Source: Candidatus Faecalibacterium faecigallinarum
GTDB taxonomy: Bacteria; Bacillota; Clostridia; Oscillospirales; Ruminococcaceae
Direction of reading: 5' to 3'
Length of the DNA: 64,000 nucleotides
Assembly: GCA_019119685.1 (NCBI GenBank)
Contig: DWWN01000032.1
Location: forward strand, 1-64,000
The notes beneath the pieces were generated by a model, which was given only the letters and a program-made list of their open reading frames with translations, was not told where the DNA came from and searched no databases. Both the position numbers and the translations under genes were made by a program. Within the stretch, counting starts at the first letter, position 1, and the number at the start of each line of letters is the position of its first letter. This document shows positions 15,774-22,997 of the stretch, piece after piece.

Positions 15774-16655
15774 ATGAGAGCAGCTGACAGCTGGAAGGAT
15801 TACGAATTACTGGACGCCACCGGGGGCAACCGGCTGGAACGGTGGGGGACGGCCCTGTTGGTCCGGCCCGACCCCCAGGTTGTCTGGAAGAGCGAGCCCC
15901 AGAGCCCCCTCTGGGCCCGGGCCGACGCCGTGTACCACCGCTCCCACCAGGGCGGGGGCAGCTGGGAGTACCGCCGCCCCCTGCCCGAGCGCTGGCAGAT
16001 CCACTGCGGCGAAGGGGAGGACCGGCTGACGCTGATCGTCAGCCCCACCGGCTTCAAGCACACCGGCGTGTTCCCCGAGCAGGCGGTGAACTGGGCCTGG
16101 TACGGGCGCAAGATCCGGGCCGCGGGCCGGCCCATCCGGGTGCTGAACCTGTTCGGCTACACCGGCGGGGCCACCCTGGCCTGCGCCGCGGCCGGGGCAT
16201 CGGTCTGCCATGTGGACGCCTCCAAGGGGATGGTCCAGTGGGGCAAGGAGAACGCCGCCGCCAGCGGTCTGGCCGGCCGGCCCATCCGCTGGCTGGTGGA
16301 TGACTGCGCCAAGTTCGTGGCGCGGGAAAAGCGCCGCGGCAACACCTACGACGCCATCATCATGGACCCGCCCAGCTACGGCCGGGGCCCCGGCGGCGAA
16401 GTGTGGAAGCTGGAGGACTGCATCTACGACCTGATCTGCCAGTGCGCCGACGTGCTGAGCCCGGAGCCGCTCTTTTTTGCGGTCAACAGCTATACGGCGG
16501 GGCTGTCCCCGGCGGTGATGGAGTACATCCTCCGCACCACCCTCGTGCCCCGCTTTGGGGGCAGCACGAGCTGCGATGAGATCGGCCTGCCGGTGACGGC
16601 CACCGGCGGGGTGGTGCCCTGCGGTTCCACGGCGATCTGGGAAAACGCCAAATAA
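15774..16655 (+). CDS. Class I SAM-dependent methyltransferase, RlmI/RlmK-like
   Basis: 293 residues. The SAM-binding loop is LNLFGYTGGATLAC and the catalytic-type motif is MDPPSYGRG, as in 23S rRNA (cytosine-C5)-methyltransferases of the RlmI/YccW group. It lacks the N-terminal PUA domain of RlmI and instead resembles the shorter Firmicutes and alphaproteobacterial homologues. The target base is not known from sequence. GGAAAGG lies before the ATG. Confidence 0.85.
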   Translation: MRAADSWKDYELLDATGGNRLERWGTALLVRPDPQVVWKSEPQSPLWARADAVYHRSHQGGGSWEYRRPLPERWQIHCGEGEDRLTLIVSPTGFKHTGVFPEQAVNWAWYGRKIRAAGRPIRVLNLFGYTGGATLACAAAGASVCHVDASKGMVQWGKENAAASGLAGRPIRWLVDDCAKFVAREKRRGNTYDAIIMDPPSYGRGPGGEVWKLEDCIYDLICQCADVLSPEPLFFAVNSYTAGLSPAVMEYILRTTLVPRFGGSTSCDEIGLPVTATGGVVPCGSTAIWENAK

Positions 16656-16722
16656 AAACAAGCATTGTGTATGGGGTGCAGCCCGGTTTGGAGACGGGCG
16701 TGCCACCGGAAAGAGACTGAAC

Positions 16723-17562
16723 ATGAAGGAAACGATTTTGCAGGCCGAAAACCTGCGCTTCCGGTATGACCCGGACGCCGCCGGCTACGCGCTGGACGGC
16801 GTGACGGCCGGGGTCAAACGGGGGGAGTTCGTGGCGGTGCTGGGGGCCAACGGGTGCGGCAAGTCCACCCTGGCCAAGCATTTCAACGCCATCCTCCTGC
16901 CTGAGTCGGGCACCGTCACCGTGGAAGGGATGGACACCGCCGACGACAGCAAACTCTACCAGATCCGTCAGAAGGTGGGCATGGTCTTTCAGAACCCCGA
17001 CAACCAGATCGTCGCCACCGTGGTGGAGGAAGATGTGGCCTTCGCCCTGGAAAACCTGGGTGTGCCCAGCGACGAGATGCGCCGGCGGATCGACGACGCC
17101 ATGAAGATGACCGGCATCTACGAGCTGCGCCAGCGCCCGCCCCACAACCTGTCGGGCGGGCAGAAGCAGCGGGTGGCCATCGCCGGCGTGGTGGCCATGA
17201 GCCCCGACTGCATCGTGCTGGACGAGGCCACCGCCATGCTGGACCCCCGCGGCCGCGAGCAGGTGATGCAGACCATCCACCGGCTCAACCGGGACCGAGG
17301 GATCACGGTGGTGGCCATCACCCACTATATGGAGGAGGCCGCCCAGGCCGACCGGGTCATCGTCATGAGCCGGGGCCGCATCGTCATGGAGGGGACGCCC
17401 ACCGAGGTGTTCAGCCAGACCGAAAAGGTGCGCGGGCTGCATCTGGACGTGCCCCAGGCCGCCGAGCTGCGGGACGAGCTGGTCAAGGCCGGCATCCCCA
17501 TGCCGGAGGGAATCATCGACCCCGGCGCCTGCGCACAGGCTCTCTACGAGCTGCTGAAGTGA
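16723..17562 (+). CDS. ecfA1: Energy-coupling factor transporter ATPase EcfA1
   Basis: 279 residues, one of two ATPases driving ECF vitamin and metal importers. Walker A GANGCGKS (41-48), Q-loop FQNPDNQIVATVVEEDVAF (the DNQ signature of EcfA1), ABC signature LSGGQKQR and Walker B CIVLDEATAMLD are present. It forms a unit with ecfA2 (11-base gap) and ecfT. No substrate-binding S component is adjacent, as usual for group II ECF modules. Confidence 0.93.
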   Translation: MKETILQAENLRFRYDPDAAGYALDGVTAGVKRGEFVAVLGANGCGKSTLAKHFNAILLPESGTVTVEGMDTADDSKLYQIRQKVGMVFQNPDNQIVATVVEEDVAFALENLGVPSDEMRRRIDDAMKMTGIYELRQRPPHNLSGGQKQRVAIAGVVAMSPDCIVLDEATAMLDPRGREQVMQTIHRLNRDRGITVVAITHYMEEAAQADRVIVMSRGRIVMEGTPTEVFSQTEKVRGLHLDVPQAAELRDELVKAGIPMPEGIIDPGACAQALYELLK

Positions 17563-17573
17563 GGGAGGGCAGT

Positions 17574-18497
17574 ATGGCAAGCATCATCAAGGTAGAACAT
17601 CTTTCCTATGTGTATAACCCCGGGATGCCCGGCGAAGTGACCGCTCTGGACGACGTCAGCTTCGAGGTGGAAGAAGGGGATTTCGTGGGCATCATCGGGG
17701 CCACCGGCTCGGGCAAGAGCACCCTGATCGGCCACATGAACGGCCTGAACAAGCCCACCAGCGGCCGCATCTTCATCGACGGCCGGGACGTCTGGGAGGA
17801 CCCGTCCAAGATCCGGGATTTCCGGTTTTTGACGGGGCTGGTGTTCCAGTACCCCGAGTACCAGCTGTTCGAGGAGACCTGCTATAAGGACATTGCCTTC
17901 GGCCCCAAAAACATGGGCCTGGAGGAAAAGGAGATCGACCGCCGGGTCCGGGAGGCCGCCCGCTTCGTGGGCCTGGACGGCGCCCTGCTGGACCGCAGCC
18001 CCTTCGAGCTGTCGGGCGGCCAAAAGCGCCGGGTGGCGGTGGCCGGCGTCATGGCGATGGAGCCCCGCATCCTGGTGCTGGACGAGCCCGCCGCCGGCCT
18101 CGACCCCGAGGGCCGGGACAGCATCCTGTCGGCCATCAAGCGCTACCACAAGGACACCGGCACCACCGTGCTGCTGGTGAGCCACAGCATGGAGGATATT
18201 GCCCGCTATGCCGACAAGGTGCTGGTGATGGCCCAAAAGCACGTGGCCATGTACGACACGGTAGAGAATGTCTTTGCCCGCGCCGAAGAACTGCTGGCCC
18301 TGGGCCTGTCGGTGCCGCAGGTGACCAAGATCTTCCTCAAACTGCGGGAAATGGGCATCGACGTCCCGGCGGACGTCTACACCATCCCCTACGCGGTGAA
18401 AAAGATCGTGGAGGCCAAGGCCCGCCGCGACGCCGGGGGGAGCCTCGTTTTGCCCCGCGCAGAGGAACAAAAGGAGAAAGGGGGCGCCGGCGCATGA
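17574..18497 (+). CDS. ecfA2: Energy-coupling factor transporter ATPase EcfA2
   Basis: 307 residues. Walker A GATGSGKS (42-49), Q-loop FQYPEYQLFEETCYKDIAFG (the PEYQLF pattern of EcfA2), signature LSGGQKRR and Walker B ILVLDEPAAGLDP are present. ATG 17574 follows GAGGGAGGG; a GTG at 17559 overlapping the ecfA1 stop is the alternative. The C-terminus overlaps ecfT by four bases. Confidence 0.93.
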   Translation: MASIIKVEHLSYVYNPGMPGEVTALDDVSFEVEEGDFVGIIGATGSGKSTLIGHMNGLNKPTSGRIFIDGRDVWEDPSKIRDFRFLTGLVFQYPEYQLFEETCYKDIAFGPKNMGLEEKEIDRRVREAARFVGLDGALLDRSPFELSGGQKRRVAVAGVMAMEPRILVLDEPAAGLDPEGRDSILSAIKRYHKDTGTTVLLVSHSMEDIARYADKVLVMAQKHVAMYDTVENVFARAEELLALGLSVPQVTKIFLKLREMGIDVPADVYTIPYAVKKIVEAKARRDAGGSLVLPRAEEQKEKGGAGA

Positions 18498-19309
18498 TCC
18501 GTGACATTACCATCGGCCAGCACTTTCCGGGCAACAGCCTGGTGCACCGCTTTGACCCGCGGCTCAAGCTGGTCTTGACCATCGCGTATATCGCGGTGCT
18601 GTTCGCCGCCTCCAACCCGCTGGGGCTGGCGCTGTCCATCCTCTTTCTGGGCGGGATGTACCTGGTGGCGCAGATCCCCCTCAAGATGATCGGGCGCAGC
18701 CTCAAGCCGATTTTGCCCATCATCCTGTTCACCGCGGTGCTGAACGTGTTCTTTGTCAGCGGCGAGGGGGAGCCGCTGTTCCACTGGAGTTTCATCTCCA
18801 TTTACGCCGAGGGCGTCCGCTATGCCATCATCATGGGCGTGCGGGTGGCCGCCCTCATCGCGGGGACGAGCCTGCTCACCTACACCACCAGCCCCATCGT
18901 CCTGACCGACGCCATCGAGGCGCTGCTCAAACCGCTGAACAAGCTGCACTTCCCGGTGCACGAGCTTGCCATGATGATGAGCATCGCCCTGCGGTTCATC
19001 CCCACCCTGATCGAGGAGACCGACAAGATCATGAACGCCCAGAAGGCCCGCGGCGCCATGCTGGACACCGGCAAGCTGACCGAGCGGGTCAAGGCGCTGG
19101 TGCCGGTGCTGATCCCGCTGTTCATCTCGGCGTTCCGCCGGGCGGACGAGCTGGCCATGGCCATGGAGTGCCGCTGCTACCGGGGCGGCGAAGGCCGCAC
19201 CCGCCTGAAGGTGCTGCGCTGCTGCCGGCAGGACTATATCGACCTGGCCTTCTGCATCGTATGCTTTGGGGTGATCCTGGCTTCGCGGCTGGTGTTCCCC
19301 AACTACTGA
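18494..19309 (+). CDS. ecfT: Energy-coupling factor transmembrane protein EcfT
   Basis: 271 residues with about five membrane segments. The start (GNSLVHRFDPRLKL) and the coupling-helix motifs with Ala-Arg-Gly (ARGAMLDTGKL and ECRCYRGGEGRTRL) that contact the two ATPases are typical. It overlaps ecfA2 by ATGA, so the three core subunits are co-translated. A terminator follows at 19376. Confidence 0.93.
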   Translation: MIRDITIGQHFPGNSLVHRFDPRLKLVLTIAYIAVLFAASNPLGLALSILFLGGMYLVAQIPLKMIGRSLKPILPIILFTAVLNVFFVSGEGEPLFHWSFISIYAEGVRYAIIMGVRVAALIAGTSLLTYTTSPIVLTDAIEALLKPLNKLHFPVHELAMMMSIALRFIPTLIEETDKIMNAQKARGAMLDTGKLTERVKALVPVLIPLFISAFRRADELAMAMECRCYRGGEGRTRLKVLRCCRQDYIDLAFCIVCFGVILASRLVFPNY

Positions 19310-19375
19310 GTTTTTTGGATAGAGGGGCGGAGTTTTTGGCGCGCTGTGCGCTTGCCGCAAACCTGCCCCGTACGT

Positions 19376-19415
19376 GTCCCGACCGTCCGCGCATGTCGGC
19401 CGGCCGGGACTTTTT
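19376..19415 (+). terminator. Terminator after the ECF genes
   Basis: GTCCCG (19376-19381) pairs with CGGGAC (19405-19410), with extra pairing inside, followed by TTTTT. Confidence 0.75.
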
Positions 19416-19479
19416 CTGTCGATGCCTTTTTTCACATTTTCGCCCTATTTGTATGCTATTTTGAATGGAGGTGCAGCCT

Positions 19480-20238
19480 GTGACCTGGCTGTTGACCCTG
19501 GCTTTTGACGGCACCGAATACTGCGGCTTCCAGGTGCAGCCCAACGGGCGGAGCGTGGCCGCCGCATTCCAGGACGCTTTGGAGGCGGTGATCGGCTTCC
19601 GGCCCGACATCAAGGGGTGCAGCCGCACCGACGCGGGGGTCCATGCGCTGGGCTTTGCCCTCAGCTTTGAGGCGGACCTGCGCATCCCGCCCGAAAAACT
19701 GCCCCTGGCCCTGAACACCAAACTGCCCCGGGATATCCGGGTGCTGAAAGCGCGGGTGGTGCCCGACGGGTTCCACGCCCGGTATGCCGCCCACACCAAG
19801 ACCTACCTCTACCGCATCCACAACAGCGCCATCGACTCCCCCTTTGAGGAGCGGTATTACTGCCGCATCCCCGGCCGTCTGGACGTGGCGCGGATGCAGC
19901 AGGCGGCGGCCGGCTTTGTGGGCACCCACGACTTTCTGGCCCTGTGCGCGGCCCACAGCTCGGCGGCGGCCCACGGCGACACCGTCCGCACCATCACGGC
20001 CTGCGGGGTGGAGCGCCATGGGGACACGGTGGAGATCACGGTGACGGCGGACGGGTACCTGTACAATATGGTGCGCATCCTGGCGGGCACCCTGTGCGAG
20101 GCGGGGGCCGGCCGTCTGGACCCCGCGGCGGTGCCGGCCATCCTGGCCAGCCGGGACCGGAAGAACGCCGGCCCCACCCTGCCCGCCAAGGGCCTGTTTT
20201 TGCACCATGTAGATTATGGAAAGGAAGCAGAGGGATGA
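19480..20238 (+). CDS. truA: tRNA pseudouridine(38-40) synthase TruA
   Basis: 252 residues. Isomerises uridines in the tRNA anticodon arm. The catalytic Asp is in GCSRTDAGVHALG; KTYLYRI and YLYNMVRILAGTL are further family motifs. GTG 19480 is preferred over ATG 19465 because GGAGGTG lies six bases upstream and the protein then starts MTWLLTLAFDGTEYCGFQ. In many Firmicutes truA follows ecfT as it does here, but without a terminator between. Overlaps the next gene by ATGA. Confidence 0.93.
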   Translation: MTWLLTLAFDGTEYCGFQVQPNGRSVAAAFQDALEAVIGFRPDIKGCSRTDAGVHALGFALSFEADLRIPPEKLPLALNTKLPRDIRVLKARVVPDGFHARYAAHTKTYLYRIHNSAIDSPFEERYYCRIPGRLDVARMQQAAAGFVGTHDFLALCAAHSSAAAHGDTVRTITACGVERHGDTVEITVTADGYLYNMVRILAGTLCEAGAGRLDPAAVPAILASRDRKNAGPTLPAKGLFLHHVDYGKEAEG

Positions 20239-21461
20239 GAAAGACCGGTCGCAGGGCCCGCAGGGAGGAAATGTCCGCGGGCCGGATCGAATACATCGAG
20301 GCGGCGCGGCAGCGTCTGCGCAGCCGCCGGCTGCGGCGCACCATTTTGCTGGTGGCGCTGGTGGCGGCGGCAGTCATCTACCTGACCGGCCTGGTGAACA
20401 CCTCGGTCATGCTGCTGGAAGATATGGCCGACAGCGTCCGCATCGCCCTGATGCCGGAGCAGGGGTTCCCCCAGCAGACCGGCGCGGGGGAGGTCTACCA
20501 GGCTGAGAGCCTGGGGGACAGTTTCGTGGTGCTGGGCTCGGAGGGCTGCACCGTCTTTTCGGACGGGGGCGGCCGGCTGAACGCCATCGGCACCGGCTAC
20601 GCCCGGCCGGCCCTGGCGGCGGGGAAAAACAGCTTTGTGCTGTACAACCGCTCGGGCAGCGAGCTGCGGGTGGAGAGCCGCACCCGGGAGCTGTATACCC
20701 GCCAGACCGACGGGCATATCTATCTGTGCGCCCTCAGCGACAGGGGCGAGCTGGCCGTCGTCACCGACGACGTGCGCAAGCTGGCCCTGCTGACCGTCTA
20801 CGACTCCAGCCGCAACGAACTGCTGACCTGGAGCACCACCACCGCCGAGGGCGTCCCCATGCGGATGGCGTTTTCGCCCGACGGCACCCAGCTGGCCATT
20901 GCCGCTGTCACCGCCCAAAACGGGCAGATGCTGACCAACCTCTACCTGCTCAACCTGCGGGCCGGGGAGCCCCAGCTGCTGTCCAGCGAGCCGGGCAGCA
21001 CCCCGCTGGCCCTGACCTGGCCGTCCAACGACCGGCTGCTGGCCGTCTGCGACACCCACGCCGCCCTCTACGGCTCGGACGGCAGCGCCAAGGGCCGCTA
21101 TGACTTTGGCGGCCAGACGGTGGCCGCCCTCTCGGCGGAACACGGGGGGCTGGCGGTCCTGTTCGGCAGCGGCCCGTCCAGCACTGCCCTGCTGCTGGAC
21201 GGCGGGCTGGGGGTGCAGTACCAGGGACCGGTGCCCACAGCGCACGGCATCGTGCGGGGCGCCGACGCCATTTACCTGCTGTGCGAAAGCTCGGTAGAGT
21301 GCTACGGCCTGGACGGGACCTATCAATGGAGCTTTGCCCTGGATGCCCGCCCCCAGGCCATGCTGGCCGGCGGGGACGGGGACCTGTTCGTCTTTGCGGG
21401 CAACCTGGTCCAGCGGGTCACGCCGCCTTCGCCGGAGGCAGAGAGCAGCCCGGAGGCATAA
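20235..21461 (+). CDS. DUF5711-like membrane-anchored beta-propeller protein
   Basis: 408 residues. A very basic cytoplasmic N-terminus (RKTGRRARREE, RLRSRRLRR) precedes one membrane helix (about residues 36-56), then a large exported domain made of repeated four-strand units such as MAFSPDGTQLAIAAVTAQNG and LTWPSNDRLLAVCDTHAALYG, which reads as a WD40/PQQ-like propeller. Function is unknown. Similar single-pass propeller proteins are common in Clostridia. It is translationally coupled to truA. Confidence 0.8.
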   Translation: MRKTGRRARREEMSAGRIEYIEAARQRLRSRRLRRTILLVALVAAAVIYLTGLVNTSVMLLEDMADSVRIALMPEQGFPQQTGAGEVYQAESLGDSFVVLGSEGCTVFSDGGGRLNAIGTGYARPALAAGKNSFVLYNRSGSELRVESRTRELYTRQTDGHIYLCALSDRGELAVVTDDVRKLALLTVYDSSRNELLTWSTTTAEGVPMRMAFSPDGTQLAIAAVTAQNGQMLTNLYLLNLRAGEPQLLSSEPGSTPLALTWPSNDRLLAVCDTHAALYGSDGSAKGRYDFGGQTVAALSAEHGGLAVLFGSGPSSTALLLDGGLGVQYQGPVPTAHGIVRGADAIYLLCESSVECYGLDGTYQWSFALDARPQAMLAGGDGDLFVFAGNLVQRVTPPSPEAESSPEA

Positions 21462-21485
21462 AAAATCCCCGCCCGGAGGCGGGGA
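21460..21485 (-). terminator. Terminator of the leftward toxin-antitoxin operon
   Basis: TCCCCGCC (21466-21473) pairs with GGCGGGGA (21478-21485) around CGGA. On the minus strand the stem is followed by six T. It may also stop the converging DUF5711 transcript. Confidence 0.82.
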
Positions 21486-21491
21486 GAAGGA

Positions 21492-21788
21492 TCAGCCGGC
21501 GTTTGGGGAACCTTTGGGGACAAATTCGATCTTGAGGTGCATCCCCAACCCGTCGGCCAGGCGCAGAAGGGTGCGCACCGAGGGATTAGCTGACCCGTTT
21601 TCCATTTTGCTGATGTCGCTTTGGGCAATGCCCGTCCGCTCCGACAGCTGTTTTTGGGTCAGCCCGGACTGCTTGCGGGCGTCGATCATGGCCTGCATGA
21701 TGGCCAGCTCGGGCTGGAGGGCGTCCCATTCGGCCTTAAAGGCGGGGTCCTTCAGCTGCTGGTTGAGATAATTGCGAAAATCGCTCAT
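21492..21788 (-). CDS. higA: HigA-type antitoxin, XRE family
   Basis: 98 residues. The helix-turn-helix SGLTQKQLSERTGIAQSDIS is followed by KMENGSANPSVRTLLRLADG, the classical XRE/HigA pattern. It would neutralise the HigB-like toxin and repress the operon promoter. Its ATG overlaps, by one base (TGATG), the stop codon that the toxin would have in the other reading frame, an arrangement typical of intact higBA operons. Confidence 0.9.
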   Translation of the reverse strand: MSDFRNYLNQQLKDPAFKAEWDALQPELAIMQAMIDARKQSGLTQKQLSERTGIAQSDISKMENGSANPSVRTLLRLADGLGMHLKIEFVPKGSPNAG

Positions 21789-22143
21789 CAGAGAGCCCCC
21801 TTTCGTTTGAGATATGCGGCGCGGTACTTTTGGAGGTGGCCAGTTCGGCGGGTGGCGTTTTCTGTGTCTTTTTGGTGAAGCCGTTGGTCAGCACGATTTG
21901 GCGGCCCACAAAGAAGAAGTAGAGCACCCGCGTGATGTTGCTGCCCTGCTTGGCCCGGATCTCGAAGATGCCGTCCCCGATGTGTTTGGAATAGGGCTCG
22001 CGGAGCTGGGGGCCGTTTGCTTCCAGCAGCGCGAACCCCACCAGGAGTTTGGCCCGCATCTTGCTGTCGAGGGAATCGAGAAAATCCTGGACCGGGCATT
22101 CGCCGTTTTCTTTTTTGTAAAAGTCTACCTCGAAGTTTGGCAT
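21736..22143 (-). CDS. higB: HigB/RelE-type toxin with frameshifted C-terminus
   Basis: As written the frame gives 135 residues. The first 105 or so are a phage-Gp49/HigB mRNA interferase fold: VQDFLDSLDSKMRAKLL, GIFEIRAKQGSNITRVLYFF and GFTKKTQKTPPAEL. After an A4 run (minus strand; plus bases 21828-21831) the frame reads an atypical tail and runs 53 bases into higA. With one more A the tail becomes KYRAAYLKRKGAL and stops at 21788, exactly overlapping the higA ATG. So a one-base deletion in a homopolymer, real or a sequencing error, is the best reading. The catalytic core appears intact, so the product might still be active. Start ATG 22143 has only a weak AGGG upstream. Confidence 0.8.
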   Translation of the reverse strand: MPNFEVDFYKKENGECPVQDFLDSLDSKMRAKLLVGFALLEANGPQLREPYSKHIGDGIFEIRAKQGSNITRVLYFFFVGRQIVLTNGFTKKTQKTPPAELATSKSTAPHISNERGLSDERFSQLSQPAAEGPRL

Positions 22144-22186
22144 GGAATGCACCCTGGGTTGGCGTGATAGTATATATCCTATATTT

Positions 22187-22215
22187 ATTATAGAGGACGC
22201 GGGCCGGAATGTCAA
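22187..22215 (-). promoter_or_regulatory. Consensus promoter of the toxin-antitoxin operon
   Basis: Minus strand TTGACA (22215-22210), 17-base spacer, TATAAT (22192-22187): a perfect sigma-A promoter. Downstream, ATAG and CTAT arms around 22167-22182 and the adjoining alternating A/T tract form an imperfect palindrome that could be the HigA operator. Confidence 0.88.
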
Positions 22216-22269
22216 GGAGAAGAAAAAGCTCTAGCACTCTGACGCTGTGTCTGATAAAAAGTTTTGTGT

Positions 22270-22983
22270 ATGTTCATGAATCCGTCATTTCTTTTTGATA
22301 TTATTTGTACTGCGGTCTGGCTGGGCCTGACCGTGCACTATGCCCGCAAGGGGCTTTTGGCGGCGCTGGTCCAGATCGTGGGCAACCTGTTCAGCCTGAT
22401 CGGGGCCCAGCAGCTGGCCGCCTGGGGCTCCGGGGCTTTGTTCGACCGGTTCTTTGCCGGCAGTTTCCGGGAGCGGATCGCCGCCGGGCTGTCGGCGGGG
22501 GGCGCGGCCGATCTGAGCCTGATCGCCCAGCGGTACGCGGGTTTCCTGCCCGAGAGCGTGCGCCGTCCGGTGGTGGAAGCCTGCGAGCGCGCCCTGGACG
22601 GCCTTTTGACCGACAACGTCCTGGTGATGGCCGACACCATCGTGCAGGACGTGATCCGGCCGCTGCTGACGCCGGTGTTTTCGCTGGTGCTGTTCTTTCT
22701 CTGCTTTGCAGGGCTGCGCATGCTCATCAGCTTGCTGGTCACGGTGCTGGGACTGGTCAACCACCTGCCCCTGGTGGGCACGGTCAACCACCTGCTGGGG
22801 GTCCCCATGGGGGCGCTGGCGGGGCTGGCGGACGTGTTCCTGCTGCTGTGCGTGGTCTGGGCGCTGATGGTCATCACCGGCGGCAACCTGCCCTATTTGA
22901 ATGAGGCGGCCCTGGGCGGCAGCGTGTATTATAAGATATTCAGTCAGCTGAACCCGTTTATGGGAACGGGGGCTGTGGGATAG
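22270..22983 (+). CDS. CvpA-family membrane protein
   Basis: About 237 residues with four to five hydrophobic segments. The LFDIICTAVWLGLTVHYARKG opening (seen in parts) and the late helix pair LINLLVTVLGLVNHLPLVGTVN-like stretch fit the CvpA/colicin V production family, whose exact role is unclear. No good Shine-Dalgarno is visible. ATG 22270 and ATG 22276 are both possible starts. clpE follows after 14 bases, so they are probably co-transcribed. Confidence 0.75.
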   Translation: MFMNPSFLFDIICTAVWLGLTVHYARKGLLAALVQIVGNLFSLIGAQQLAAWGSGALFDRFFAGSFRERIAAGLSAGGAADLSLIAQRYAGFLPESVRRPVVEACERALDGLLTDNVLVMADTIVQDVIRPLLTPVFSLVLFFLCFAGLRMLISLLVTVLGLVNHLPLVGTVNHLLGVPMGALAGLADVFLLLCVVWALMVITGGNLPYLNEAALGGSVYYKIFSQLNPFMGTGAVG

Positions 22984-22997
22984 ACAGGAGGAATTGT

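Noticed and set aside
16656-16722. Riboswitch before ecfA1
   Set aside because: Only a short GCCCG/CGGGC stem in 67 bases; too small and without known motif such as the TPP or cobalamin core.
21788-22143. Programmed -1 frameshift in the HigB-like toxin
   Set aside because: The site reads TCC AAA AGT; re-pairing after a -1 slip would need Lys-tRNA on CAA, and no stimulatory stem is visible. A simple indel in the A run is more likely.
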